DNA from: Stichopus chloronotus
Lineage: Eukaryota > Echinodermata > Holothuroidea > Aspidochirotida > Stichopodidae
DNA: 64,000 bases
NCBI GenBank assembly: GCA_021234535.1
Contig: CM037838.1
Location: forward strand, 11,987,929 to 12,051,928
Reading direction: 5' to 3'
The notes below the pieces were generated by a model that was not told the DNA's origin, ran no database searches, and saw only the letters and a list, made by a program, of their open reading frames with translations. The position numbers and the translations under genes were made by a program. Shown here in pieces: positions 1-12,100 of this stretch (within the stretch, counting starts at the first letter, position 1; each line of letters begins with the position of its first letter).

Positions 1-3000
1 AGTCTGGTATTATTGATGCTGTAAAATTTTATGTTTTTTGTGAATGCTCGTATTATTTACGGATCATTGTGTATGTAATTTTCTTGTGAATTTACTGCTG
101 TATGTAAGGTTGTTTGGAACGCATTTTATGTTTCCTAAAACGTTCTTTGTATCCGTTTTTCCTAACGTTTTGTCTTATGTTTTACTCATACTTTAAAGTA
201 AACATAAGGTAAAGCATGGTGATTATATGATTACGATTATGTATATATATACAACATTTTGTTATGTCAAGTAACATTTCATGCGAGGTTATTGTTTCCC
301 CTCTCTTTTACAACTAATCACATGGTGTTATTCAAATGTGGTCCCCCCCCTTTTTTTCTGACATTGTCATAATGTTTTTTTTTATATTATCGGACATATA
401 ATGAAATTTTAACCAAATTGTTACATTATTTGTATTTATAAAAATAAGACATTATAAAAATATGTTTTCCTCGTCTATCATGATCCAACAACATTTAGCT
501 TATTTATTGTTTTCAAGTGATTTTATTGTAATATTTTAATATTTCTACGTTTCTTGATATTTTTAATAACGTGCAACAGGAATGTTCCGATGTCCGTACG
601 AAGTTTGATCAAATGCTTTTCTACCTTTCTAATGGCTCACAGTTTAAAAGTAATCATTTTTAAAACATATTCATAACATTTGAGAGAGATTATGAAGATA
701 TATAATTAAAAAAAAATCATATCCCTTGGTGACAATGGTAGCCAGAAAAATATAACATTCAGTGTACATTTAAAGCTCGACAATGACCACTGTAAAGGTG
801 TTTGTAACTATAAATGTTATCCATTACATCACAGAAGACTTATCAAGAACCACCCCCCGTCCAGCCTCCTCCCCCTCCACCATCTCAAAAAAAAAAAAAG
901 CTTGTTATTGAACTCGCTACAGCTGGCCTACAAACTTGCTTTGGATTGATGTTCACCAAAAATCCAAATATTATAAAATATACAAAGCAGCTTGTCACAG
1001 TGTAAAGAATATGTGAAGCTCAAGAGATATATGACAAGAGCAACTAAATATGCATGTCACTGTAAGTTTTCTTGACATGTATCTTGCCGTGAAATTCGAC
1101 TGAACTCGTTCTTCTTTGGAATCAAATCCCAACAACATCACTTTTGTTCAATATTTGGGAGACGACCCCATTAATACTCCTCAATTTAAGTGACCCGGTG
1201 GGAGATCCAGGAGGAGGAGAAAGGGGGGGGGGGGGAGAGGACGGAGTCCCATGAACAGCTCCAAAATTTCCAAAGCTGATCAATTGTGGCTTTAATATTC
1301 TATCGCGGATATCTCACTCTTGCTCATCTCGTCACGGTATACAAAGAACTTGTACACGATATTGACAGCACATCACATTTTTATGTAAATGACTCAGATG
1401 GAAGACCTTTTACAATTGGTGGATCTATTGCAAAAATATTTAAAAAAAAAAACAAAACAAAAAACGACGACCTGATCCGCTTCCATGTGACCCCTTGGCT
1501 TTTTATCAAGTTTCTTGTACTCGATATGATTCCGTTGCCTACACCCAAACTATGACGTATTGCTATGCTAAATACAGCTCTCTCTAGCATATTTATCATT
1601 TAAAAAGTAAGTGGGGTAAATCCCCCCCCCCCTTTGGGAAAATTTGTGAAAAAAGGGTCTTTCAAATGCTGAATATATAGTGCCAGCAAATGTCTGAATT
1701 TGTAATGTATTTCTCTCTTATTCCTGGTAAATTCATCAAATGTTTATTATATTGTACAGTGTTGTTACGGGACAAATATGGGGGCTTTCGTCCCAAGGAA
1801 ACTTAAAGGGAAATAAAACGTTTGTTTTAGAGAATAACAGTAATACTTTTAAAACCAATGCTTGTGGACACAGAATGATAGATTATTCAAAATAAGGATG
1901 GACAGTGGTCTTCCTTTCAGGAAATAAGTTTCTCACATGCAGATAGAAGTGTAGTTTATTATTTGTTGTTCAACAATAACTTGTTCACCCAAACTTTTCA
2001 AAATTCAAATGATGCGTTCTCCGTTACTCATCAGATGCATAATGTTTCAAAGAGATGAAGTTTTTGCATATGTTTATTGATGAGACTGAATGGTTTAACA
2101 ATGATGAAGGTTATTTTCTTTGTATGCCATGTTGGTATGTTCTAAACGCCCTATTTTCCTTTAAGGGGAGACTTTTCTCACCCCCCCCCCTTTACTTCTA
2201 AATGTAAAGGTACTCCCCCTTTTGCATGGTAATCTACACATTGTAGACTTGAGCATGGAATAAAGTGGAAATGTATGGCAGGAAGCCATTGTTGATGGCA
2301 ATCTGTTATTTAAAGTAATCGAGACAGGGGCAATTCATTAAAAGATGAAATAGTTTGAAATGTTGCGTTTCCTCTTTCAAAATCTTTGTAATAAAATGTA
2401 GTATTTTTGCATATACCGGTACATATTTCAGACTTCGCGTAGGCTTGAAATAAAGTCAAACCATATATAAGAGCCGGAACATCAGTTAGAAAGTTAGTAA
2501 GACCTTGTGTGCCGAATGTAGGGCTCGAATTGTTCTGACACAGCAGTAATGAGACCTTGAACCGGCAGGAGGGTGTTTCGCAATTCTCCCATGTATGCCG
2601 CTGGCGTGGGATATGTTTCCCACCCCCCCCCCCCATCCCCTCGAATTTGCTCCGTGACCCACTGAGGAGCACCGTTTGGCAGGTAGCGTACAGGCACAGA
2701 AAATCTTTGGATAGACATGCCTTCAGGTTGCAGAAAATTACACTTCACTTCCTGGTATGTCTTTCTTTTGTTGTGCATTTCTTTTTCCATTTCCTTGATG
2801 GATGAAACTGGGGTGTTTTATTCATATAATACAGTTTGTTTGAATCTCAGCAAAGTGTTTCAAACATAGGTTCGTCAAATTATTTTAGCTTTTCGCACAA
2901 GAGCTGTTAGAAAAGAAAGGCGCACTTCCTTTTCTCTTGTGGAGTTTATGTCCTTAGCTTTTCAGGTACGTTGTGACTGGACCACTTTCGAGTAGGAAAT

Positions 3001-3583
3001 ATATTTAATGTGGATTCTTGAATTTCATTTTTAAGGTCCTAATATCCTAAGGTACCACAGAATGTCAATAGAATGGAGTTTTCATCCTCATGTTTATCAA
3101 ACTGAAATAGATTTCTTAAGAGTACGAAATATATCGTTATAAATTTTACTCCTTAAATAATGGAAGAATCCAATATGGCAGCCTCCATGCAGCATAACCT
3201 GAGTTTACCTGATTCCGCACTGTGCTAGAATTTGTCTTCTGTGCAGAGTTTTTCTGAATGTCTTCGTAATTGCAGTGCAGATAGCCATTCGGACCGCTTT
3301 CTGATATATGAGTTGAAGTGAGGAAATCCTCGAATAATGGTTTCTCTTTTTAATATTGGTGTAGGAGTACGGTGGCCGAATATTCAGTGAAGCCTACCGT
3401 AACTTACTGTGTAGACTCATGTGTAACACGGGTTTTGTACACTAACAACACTAACAGTGTAACACCATGTTAAGGGTCCTAGAGTCAGGTGTGCAGTGAT
3501 TTTCCCATTACCTTAACACATGTGGCCGATCTTCCTTGCAATAACTCCTCATTGAAGACCAATACTGGTCTTTAGATTTTGCT

Positions 3584-3670
3584 TAGGCCTAGGCTAGTTA
3601 AGTTCGACTGGCAGTGACACCCTAGGCCTAGATAGGCTATGCATAGCCATGACATTAGGCATAGGCCTAG
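3584..3670. repeat. Cluster of TAGGCCTA palindromes
   Basis: TAGGCCTA occurs at 3584-3591 and 3662-3669, and as CTAGGCCTAG at 3622-3631. A perfect 14-bp palindrome, GGCTATGCATAGCC, lies at 3635-3648. Such a density of self-complementary words in under 100 bp is directly visible. The function, if any, is unknown. Confidence 0.6.
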
Positions 3671-3711
3671 TCCCTAACTTAATTTGTATCACTTAGTTGC
3701 TGAAACTAGTA

Positions 3712-3882
3712 GGGTGGTGAATAGGTTATAGCTATCAACGTGCCTATCCCCCAAATAGGGAGAGCTACAAGGCTGCATTTTTAGAATCAAAGCCTGGTGA
3801 ATAGGTTATATAATAGAGCTATCAACCTGCCTGACCCCAGAATAGGTAGACCGACAATACTGCATTTTTAGAATCAGAGCCA
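3712..3882. repeat. Imperfect tandem duplication, about 80 bp
   Basis: The word ggtgaataggttata occurs at 3716 and again at 3796. Both copies continue through 'gctatcaac', 'gcctg/tatcccc' and 'ctgcatttttagaatca', so a unit of roughly 80-88 bp has been duplicated and has since diverged. Confidence 0.65.
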
Positions 3883-3916
3883 TGGAATCGGGGGAATAAA
3901 TAGCTAGCCTAGTGGA

Positions 3917-3958
3917 AAAATAGGGAGGTTAATTGGTAAAATAGGGAGGTTAATTGGT
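3917..3958. repeat. Two-copy 21-bp tandem repeat
   Basis: Two adjacent copies of aaaatagggaggttaattgg start at 3917 and 3938. They are identical, which suggests a recent local duplication. Confidence 0.75.
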
Positions 3959-5030
3959 ATGGTAATTAATGGCAGAAATAATGGAAATAGAGTACCCAAT
4001 ACGGTCAGAGAATCATCACACACCATGTAGCCAACAGTGAAAGGTTTCCTTGTTGAAAGGTGCCCTATTTCCATACTGCAATGCAGCTCAACATGGGCAG
4101 TGATGTATGCACACATACACAGTGCAGTTGCATTGGATGTGGTAACTGATGGATACTCTGCAGTGTGACATGCACTTTGTAAACAAGATTTCTGATTTTA
4201 GAATGCAGTATGACCAATTGCTCAAAGAAGCCTAGTATGAAGTCTGTGGCCTTTTTTCATAAATGTAGCAAATGGGAGGATGGGTAATAGAAAGTATGAA
4301 ACCAGGTGATCACAAAAAACTGAGTCCCTTAGTACCATAACTGGGAAGGTTGAGAAGTCTGAGCTAGGGTCTACATCTGCCAGAAATTTTTCAAAATTGG
4401 TGGTTTGATGAGGGTTATATTGCATAAAGGTAAAAATTGCATAAAGGTTTCTACTATAATTTTAATCATGTTTATCCTTCGTGGTTAAACAACGTCTTAG
4501 AATTTAACTTTCCATGTACCTAGCATTAGGCTAGTGTTCGTAATGCGACGAGTGTGTAACATCCTCCAATTCCAACACTATTCTTGTCCTTTTTATTTTT
4601 TATTCCCAATTATGTGTATTGTATGCATCTATCAGATTTAAACACTGCGTACATATGCACTTCAGATACCCCCTATATGTTCTGACACCCCTAGTTCGGA
4701 CACTCTTTGCTAAACATACATTAGATAAGACGTACACTGTTTTTGGGCCCGACTATGATGATGGCCAGCTTTGTTAGGATGCATTGATCATATTATGCAG
4801 GACTTACTGTAAGTGTAAACACATCGATGAGTAAAAGATATCAGTGTTAACAGTTGTGTCAGTAAACATAAAATCATATTGTATATAGCACCATGCGTGA
4901 TATGTTAATTGAATTGTAAATGTGAGCGCTTATGGCTCTAGAGAGCTTATACAATTGAGATAGGGATATACCATTGGCTTTGGTGCCAAACACTGCTCCT
5001 TGTCCATGGGACTCAGGGGCCCTTACTCAG

Positions 5031-5086
5031 CTGCTGTTTTGCTTGCTGCTGTTTTGTTGCTGCTGTGTTGCTGCTGTTGATGCTGT
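5031..5086. repeat. CTG/CAG-rich imperfect microsatellite
   Basis: Interrupted runs of ctg and ttg triplets (ctgctgttttgcttgctgct and following). On the minus strand this reads as a Gln/Ala/Ser-rich peptide, but no gene structure supports coding. Confidence 0.55.
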
Positions 5087-7140
5087 GGGAATACTGCATA
5101 AGTGTGTTGGAACATATGGGTGTCAGAACATAGGACAGTCCCCTGTTTGAAGAGCAAACTAGGAGTCTGTGCATGTGGCATTTCCTTGGTAGCTATGGTG
5201 CAGGGTGTTCGATACTGTAGCATTGCATCACATGTTACCATAATGGTCCTACAATCATCAAAGATAAATATAATGAGATAATGACAAATGCCGCCACGTG
5301 TTTTTTCTGCACGCAAATGTATCACTTTCATTTTTTCACTCATGGAGTGATCAAATACAATAAGGTCAAGCCCAGTCAGTATTTTGCGCACACTGAAACC
5401 CAGTTCTTCAGCATGGAACTTAGTACACGTTCCTGCATAAGGCTGAAATTTATGTTACTTGGCATACGAGAATAGAATAAAAAGCCTTAATTCCTTGGCA
5501 AAGAGGAAAACTTCTACAGTATTTTCAGCTGCAAAGTTGGTGTCAGAAAAATCCCAAAGGCAACTGGGCTGATTGGACTTTTTTGTAGTAAACATTAAAA
5601 GAATGATCTCTGATTTGCTATGTAGGATAAATATGTGACTGTGTCATGTCTGTACTTATCAAGCAATTGAGAGAAAAAAAAATGCACAATCATCCATACT
5701 AGTTTTTGCACTGGACCTGGTCAGGTCTTGGGATACAAGAAAATGTAATTTCCAGATAGGCTTCAAGCATAGTTTGCTTTGTATGTTAATACTGCACCAT
5801 GTATATAACATACGGAACAGGCACGACAATAAAGTTTTACTTATGGATACAGTGTATGCCAAATTTTGTTACATGTGCAGTGTACCACTGTGAAACTAAG
5901 ATCTGGGTATCATCTTCAGAATGGGGTCTGACACCTTTTGGGTGCCCAATGCATACACTATTCCATATGACGGTAGCGACAAAATCATCCAGTGACTATG
6001 AGCAGTGTGGCTCTCTGAACATAGTATTCTCAAGCCCCTTATATTATGCAAGGTATAGCCATCTTGGCAAGTACAATATGGCAGTGTATTGCAAACATTT
6101 AAATTTTGCATTGCAAACTTGACAGTGATCGTTGTACTGTGAAAACTGTGTAAATTTTTCACTGTCTAATCTATACTTCGAAAAAATTAAAATTGATTAT
6201 TCCAATTGTAGCTTTTTGTCTAAAAACCATTTCCTTTCCGTTAAAGTGATGGCATGTGTCTGAATTAAAAATTAAGAAACTAAAAACAGCCATTTTGCTC
6301 CAGCTCCTTTCTTTTTTTGCTATTCATTAGTACTGAACTAGTGCTGTGGGTAGTTGCCTTAAGCTATGCAATGACCAAAAATGATGCTGACAGTTTCTAA
6401 ACTTACCATAATGGCAAAAATGAATTAAAAGTTGACCTCCTGTTGAAAATAACAGTCTTTATTATGAAGGTTAGACCTTGCCTATCGTACGTTCTCGCAC
6501 ACTTATGTATCTCGTGTGTTCTTTGCTGAGAAAAACTTGTGGTGATTTAGTGAATTTTCTCCACTGCAGAATGTTGAGAACTCAAGTCTCGAGTTCTCTT
6601 ATCAGGTCTTTTGCTGGGAACTTGTTGGCTTCCATAGTTAAAGAAATGAACTAATGATGAAATTCTGTAACATTGAGACTATTAATTTTCTTTCAGTGTA
6701 CATGGTATGGCATTACTAGATGATATACAGTAGTACTACAGTATGTGTGAGTATAATAGCATACAGTGTATACTTGTGCTACAGCTCTTTACTTAAGTAT
6801 GTTGCTGTGTACAACGGCAATCAGCTGTTGTGTGGTGAATATGCATGAGCCCCAAGTGCTTCCTTTTCATTGGCCTGTTCAAGCAATGTTCATTGTGAGA
6901 CAAATTTAAGATTGCCTCATATTTGGTCAATATTTCTGCTAAAATTCAAGCACTTTCGATGGGATTGACAGTTTGAACCTCAGTACAGTAGTTTTTTCTA
7001 ATTACTCACTTTGTCCACTTGAATGACCTTAAAGTTGGACTTGAATTTTGTATGTTTACAGTTTCTTCAAACTCACAGAATCACTTGCAGTTTTAATTGA
7101 ATATGTTGCTCTTTCTGACTGCATCCCAGATTCTTGAGAA

Positions 7141-7158
7141 ATGGAAGCCAGACAATGA
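7141..7158 (+). promoter_or_regulatory. Mini-uORF overlapping the ZZZ3 start codon
   Basis: An ATG at 7141 with G at -3 and G at +4 opens a five-codon frame (M-E-A-R-Q) that ends in TGA at 7156-7158. That stop overlaps the proposed ZZZ3 ATG at 7155-7157 in an ATGA arrangement. Ribosomes using the uORF would terminate exactly on the main start. The arrangement is seen directly; a regulatory role by termination-reinitiation is inference and requires that the transcript includes the acceptor at 7128-7129 or sequence further upstream. Confidence 0.5.
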
Positions 7159-9151
7159 AAAGGTTAACAAGGTCATCAAGACGGAGCACAGATGATGCCA
7201 TGGTTACCAGTTTTGGACAGGGAGAGAGATCCACCAGGTCTCGAACATCCTCAGACAACCTCATCATCTCTGAACTTCCAAAAGCGACAAGAAGTCGAAA
7301 ACATTCATCTGCAGATAAGCGATCAGATCTGCCAAAGGATACTCCAGGGAGAAAGAAGCATGTCAGTGGAGGCAGCAAACACAGAACAAGATCCCAAAGT
7401 GGATCAGATCTTCGGACCACAGAGCCATCCACCACAGTCCCCAAGGCAAGCAACAGTAGTGTTTCCCTCCATTCCCTTACAAAGGACAGCCAGCAGAGTA
7501 AAAATGACAAAGTTCAGAGTGAAGTCGTTTTGTCTTCAGGTGACGCTCACCCACTAAAGAGATCCAGTAGAACTACCACTGAGAGGCACACCAGGCCAAA
7601 GGAACCCATCGTCAAGTCAGTCGAGAACACGGCAGGGAGCGACAACGACAGTGCAGCTTTAAAAGTGAGTCTATCCCCATCATCTTCAGCTAAAAGAACT
7701 CGGAACAATTCTGGAAATAATGTCACCTTTAAACATTCAAAACTGGAAGATAAATATTCAAAAAAGGAAGACAAACTTTCGTACTCGGAGGACAAACAAG
7801 AGGCAGCTGCCCCAGAGAAAGTTCCTCTTAACACTGTGCTATCTATTGAAACAAATGTTGCAGACGATAGTCCTGCCACTGTTGCTACTCCCGTCGTGTC
7901 AAATTCAGGTCTCGTCCTTCCACCTGTCAAGGAACGTATGACGGCAAGCAATGATTCTAATGTAGCTATCAAAATTGACAGAACTGATACGGACAGGGTA
8001 GACAGGAGCTGCAGTGGTCCAGCTGCATCAGCCAGCCAACCTAGCCTAGGTCAGTCTCACTCAGGTAATGCAAATGTCGCTCCGAAGGAAAAACTCGTGT
8101 CTCCGACGAGGAGAGTGAGTCCTAGGAAGGGAACTTTGGGGGAGGACCCCCCAGGTGCTCCTCTTGCCAAATCTTTTAATCCACTAGTGATGTCTATGCA
8201 AGCCGATTCCAAAGAAGAGACGGGAGATACCTCGGAGACGGGCAAGCGAAAACTGGATTGTGAAGAGCAACGTATGGGAAATGGTAGGCCAGTAGACGTC
8301 CCTTCGGAACCGAAAGGGAAACGACATCGATCTTCCTCGAGAAACTTGACCACAGAGTTCGATAATAGTCTAAAAAACCCATCTGGCACAACTGTGGTGG
8401 AAAGTTCAGTAATCAACTCAGGGAAACTTACTACCACAGAGCAGAGCAAAAAGGAATTTCAAGCGCTTTCAAAGGAGAATACTTCGGACGCCAACGTGCC
8501 TACGAGAGAAGTTATGTCTGCAAATAACACAACACAAGAAGGACTGTCACTGGGCGCCCTCTCCAACGTCGACCGTTCCGGTAACCCTGTAGTAAATAAA
8601 AGTGAAGTAGTTGTACCACAGACAAACAAAGTTAAAGAAGATTCAGCTTTAGTTAATGTTTGCCATAAAGAAACTCTTCCTTCAGCACATTTACCGACAG
8701 GATCAAATCAAAGGTTGTTAAGCAATGTGACGCATAGTGGATCAAAACAATTAGAAGCCTTGGCTGCTGGCACTAAGGAAGTGTGTTCAGTCGCTGTTAA
8801 AGTGACGGACAACACTGGTGCTATGGCACCAAAGGGTCATGATGAAGGTTCAAATTCTGTGGACTTACCTTCTGGGACAGCAAGTATAGATAAACCAGGT
8901 CCATCATCCAGGAATGATTCATATTTTGCCGGACCTTCCTCAGAAAACTTACCTAACAAGCAAACGTCAAAAACGAACGTGGAGGTCGTTGACCCCGACC
9001 TCATCCTGATGGACAGGAAAGTGGAACAGCTGAAGCTAAAACACCCTGCATCGGACATTGGATACGATGCAACAGATTGGAGCCAGGAGGTTAATGAGGG
9101 AGAACCCTTTTACTTTGAATCGGACCACCTAGCCTTGAAGGGCAACAAAGA
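7155..9151 (+). CDS. ZZZ3: ZZZ3 coding exon 1 (N-terminal disordered region)
   Basis: A 1,997-bp exon encodes residues 1-665 plus two bases of a split Asp codon. It follows a good acceptor (pyrimidine tract ending in cag at 7127-7129), so at least one 5' non-coding exon lies upstream. The protein is low-complexity and rich in Ser, Thr, Lys and Asn, with many RS, SP and KR clusters; no folded domain is visible until the end. The last 15-20 residues ([14 protein letters not shown]) are the conserved family block. The donor is a|gtgagc at 9152; reading through it would hit TGA at once, which confirms the splice. Confidence 0.9.
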
Positions 9152-12100
9152 GTGAGCCTTTTCCTCATATTTCTCTCCATTACCCTGAATGGTTGCATAA
9201 TTATTTTGCATCATTTTCCTGCACATTGGTGCATGACCGAAGTGACATGCTGTACATATTTGCCACCTTCAACATATTTCTGCATATTGCTCAAATGCAG
9301 TCTGGAGTGCCGTCAAGTGCACGCCAGTTTTGTGCTAGCTAGTGTTGTGTTGCAAAGATCTGTTATTTAGTAGTGGTACAAAGATCACAAACAAACTTTC
9401 ACTTTCTAATTCCAGTACAGTAACATCCAAAGAATTTAGGCAATGAATCAAACTGAAGGTCATAACTTGCTTGAGGTAAATATATGCTGAGAATTTATGT
9501 CACAATGATCTGGAAACTCTATTCACTCTGTTCTATGACTGTGCCTCTAGTCCCACTAGTTGCAATGACGTCATTAAATGATGAAATTGAAGAATCCAGA
9601 AGTTCCAAGACCCAGGTTGATTATATGCCAGGTTATTAATGCCATTGACATTCAAGGATGGCTAGTACTTTCACTGTGGAAAGGGATTTGCTTTTGTTGT
9701 TCTTTACTGGCAATCAGTACCTTCATGCTTGATGTCAGACAGGCTGCTAGTATCGACAATAGTTGTAACAGCCTTAGCGTCAGGTCACTCCATATCTGTT
9801 GACTGTGAGTCCTGATGACATGTATGCAAAAAAAGAGGTTTGGAAGTGGTATTCCATTGGTGGTTCCAAGGTCGGGGGAGAGGCATTACAGGCCATGCCC
9901 CCACTAAAGTTAGGAGAAAAAAGTTATTTATGGAAATTATTCCATGGTAAACTAAAAAGAATTTGGAAGGAAGTGAACTTAATAATTTACACCTTTGTGG
10001 CACCAAATTACATCTGACTTTGACATTGAGTTAAAGAATACTTTTCCAAAACCGGTGTCTTAGGAGACTCAGATCCCTGTGCGACATCACTGTACCATCA
10101 GTCTAGCCCCATTTCAAACAAAGGACTTTATTCATGAAGTAATAAGACCCCGTCTTTGTAATTCTCCGAAGAGTCATCAATGATCGATCAATCAAAGTAA
10201 TCCAGTGTTCATAAAAGAAAACACTTTGAGGCACACTACAAGTGAACACTTGCGAAAATGTACTCGTCATGTGTGCCGATTTTGTGCCCAATGGAAGGCC
10301 AGTTGCATCGACCACGTTCTCATTTTATGACAGCAAACACAAACGTACACTGTCATGCAGTTACAATGATCAAGGAAATGAAATAATCCAGTGTTCATAA
10401 AAGAACTAAGAGGTTTTTATTGAATCGTTGCTTCCTCATTCTTGGATATCAGAGGGTGGACTAAGCAGACACCTTTATAGATTGCAAACATTCTTCTTTC
10501 TCTCTCTCACTCAGCTACCGAATGCTGCTGCGGACATTAACGACTCTCGAAGCCCAAAGAAAACAGGCAACTCTAGATTTGGAATGCTTGGTGAACAGAC
10601 AGAAACAAGCCCTCTCAAATCCCATAGGCTTTGTACATAAAATACAACATAAGGTACTGTATGTTGTAATTGGCTTCATATCCATTTGATGTCCTTTGCC
10701 TTGTTTTTAGTTCATGTTGTTCACATCTTGTTATGTGAAGGTATTTCAGAAATGGAATGACTAGTAGCTGATGAAATTGACATAACAGAGAATACTTCAA
10801 GGCACAACATTGTTGTGAATAAACAAATAGGAAAATGTTTGTATATGTCAGACGTGACTTGTACCCAAACAATGGTGCAGGAATTGTCAAACTATGGCCT
10901 CTTGGAATAATGATATGGCCTTTTTCATTTTTCCTATTTGACCTTCCTGAGCTTTTCAAATGTTGTGCTTGAGACTCAGTTCATCAACACAACAATTGTC
11001 GGTAACTAGAGTGTGAGACAAGTTTTTTCACAAAATGCATGTACTGTAAGACAAACTGTGTCAATTGCCACTACATATCATTAGTTATTTCATCAAGTCC
11101 AAGCTGTGTGGATATTCTTGGCAGAGAGGTCTGTCAAGTTGTTGTAAAGTTTTTCTTTTTTTCGAAAGCTTTCATGCTTCGTGAATGAACAGAGACAATT
11201 TTTGAAACTTTGGTGGGCTTGTAATTTGTGGTAATGTGCAAGCAGAAGTCATGTTACCCAATTGACATGAATCCTCTCTCATCATACAAGTCTCACAAAA
11301 TATAGTTGACATTTGTCATGACGTACTGTAATCATGCTGCCGATTAACCTGACATTGCTGAGGAATTTTTTCCTGAATGGACACAAAACTTGCAGGTAAA
11401 CACCCTACTCCTGTCTTTTGTCCACAGCAGGAATTTTGCTTGTTTCATGCACGTGAGAAAGTGTACCCCAAAATATGAGGATGACTAAACCACATAAATT
11501 GGACTAGATATATGTTAACATGAAAAGTGGAATGTTGTCTCATCCTGTAGTCTTAGTTCCTCTTGAAGAGCCTACTAGGGTGTACTTGCAATTGTGTATT
11601 GGTAACAGTTGTTGACAGCTCTATGGAAGCATCTGTCTTCATACTGCAGTGTTGCCAAGGTGTTACCATGGTGATGCAAAGCGTTTGTTAGTATGCTGGT
11701 ATGCAAAGCCTGTGACTCGGTTATCTACTAAGTCTTCATGCTTATTTAGAAATTGGATATTAATTAGATCCATGGTGATTGCAAAGTTGACTCTCCGTAT
11801 GGTCTTTGGTTGATGTCACTATCAACTTAAAAGAAAATCTAGGGCTGTGTAATTTAGTGCAGTTTTCACTTTTAACTTCGAAAGAAACTCTAGGGCTATG
11901 TGTGACTTGATGTAAGTATTAATTTTATCTGACATCGTAACTAAATAGTAACCTATAAGCATGTCTCCTTTGCGTTTCTTTTTCACTGGTAGGTTGACCT
12001 GGCATTACCCACCCCTCAGCGAGTGGTTCCATTACCGGAAGTCTCCTGGGAGACCTACCTCGGAAAACCGGAAAATTCAGAGTTGCTCCTGACGGCGGCC

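Larger units (their letters stand above)
1..7129. other. Non-coding region upstream of ZZZ3
   Basis: I found no convincing coding exon here. The stretch is AT-rich and holds homopolymer tracts (G13 at 1223-1235, C11 at 1622-1632, C10 at 2181-2190, C12 at 2623-2634), small tandem duplications near 3.7-3.96 kb, a palindrome cluster near 3.6 kb and a CTG-rich tract near 5.03 kb. The open frames present are short, partly low-complexity and lack recognisable domains. The promoter and first non-coding exon of ZZZ3 should lie somewhere in this region, but I could not place them. Confidence 0.6.

Noticed and set aside
7073..8449. Minus-strand and alternative-frame open frames across ZZZ3 exon 1
   Set aside because: Shadows of the real exon; no domains, and the ZZZ3 frame is fixed by its conserved end and splice phases.
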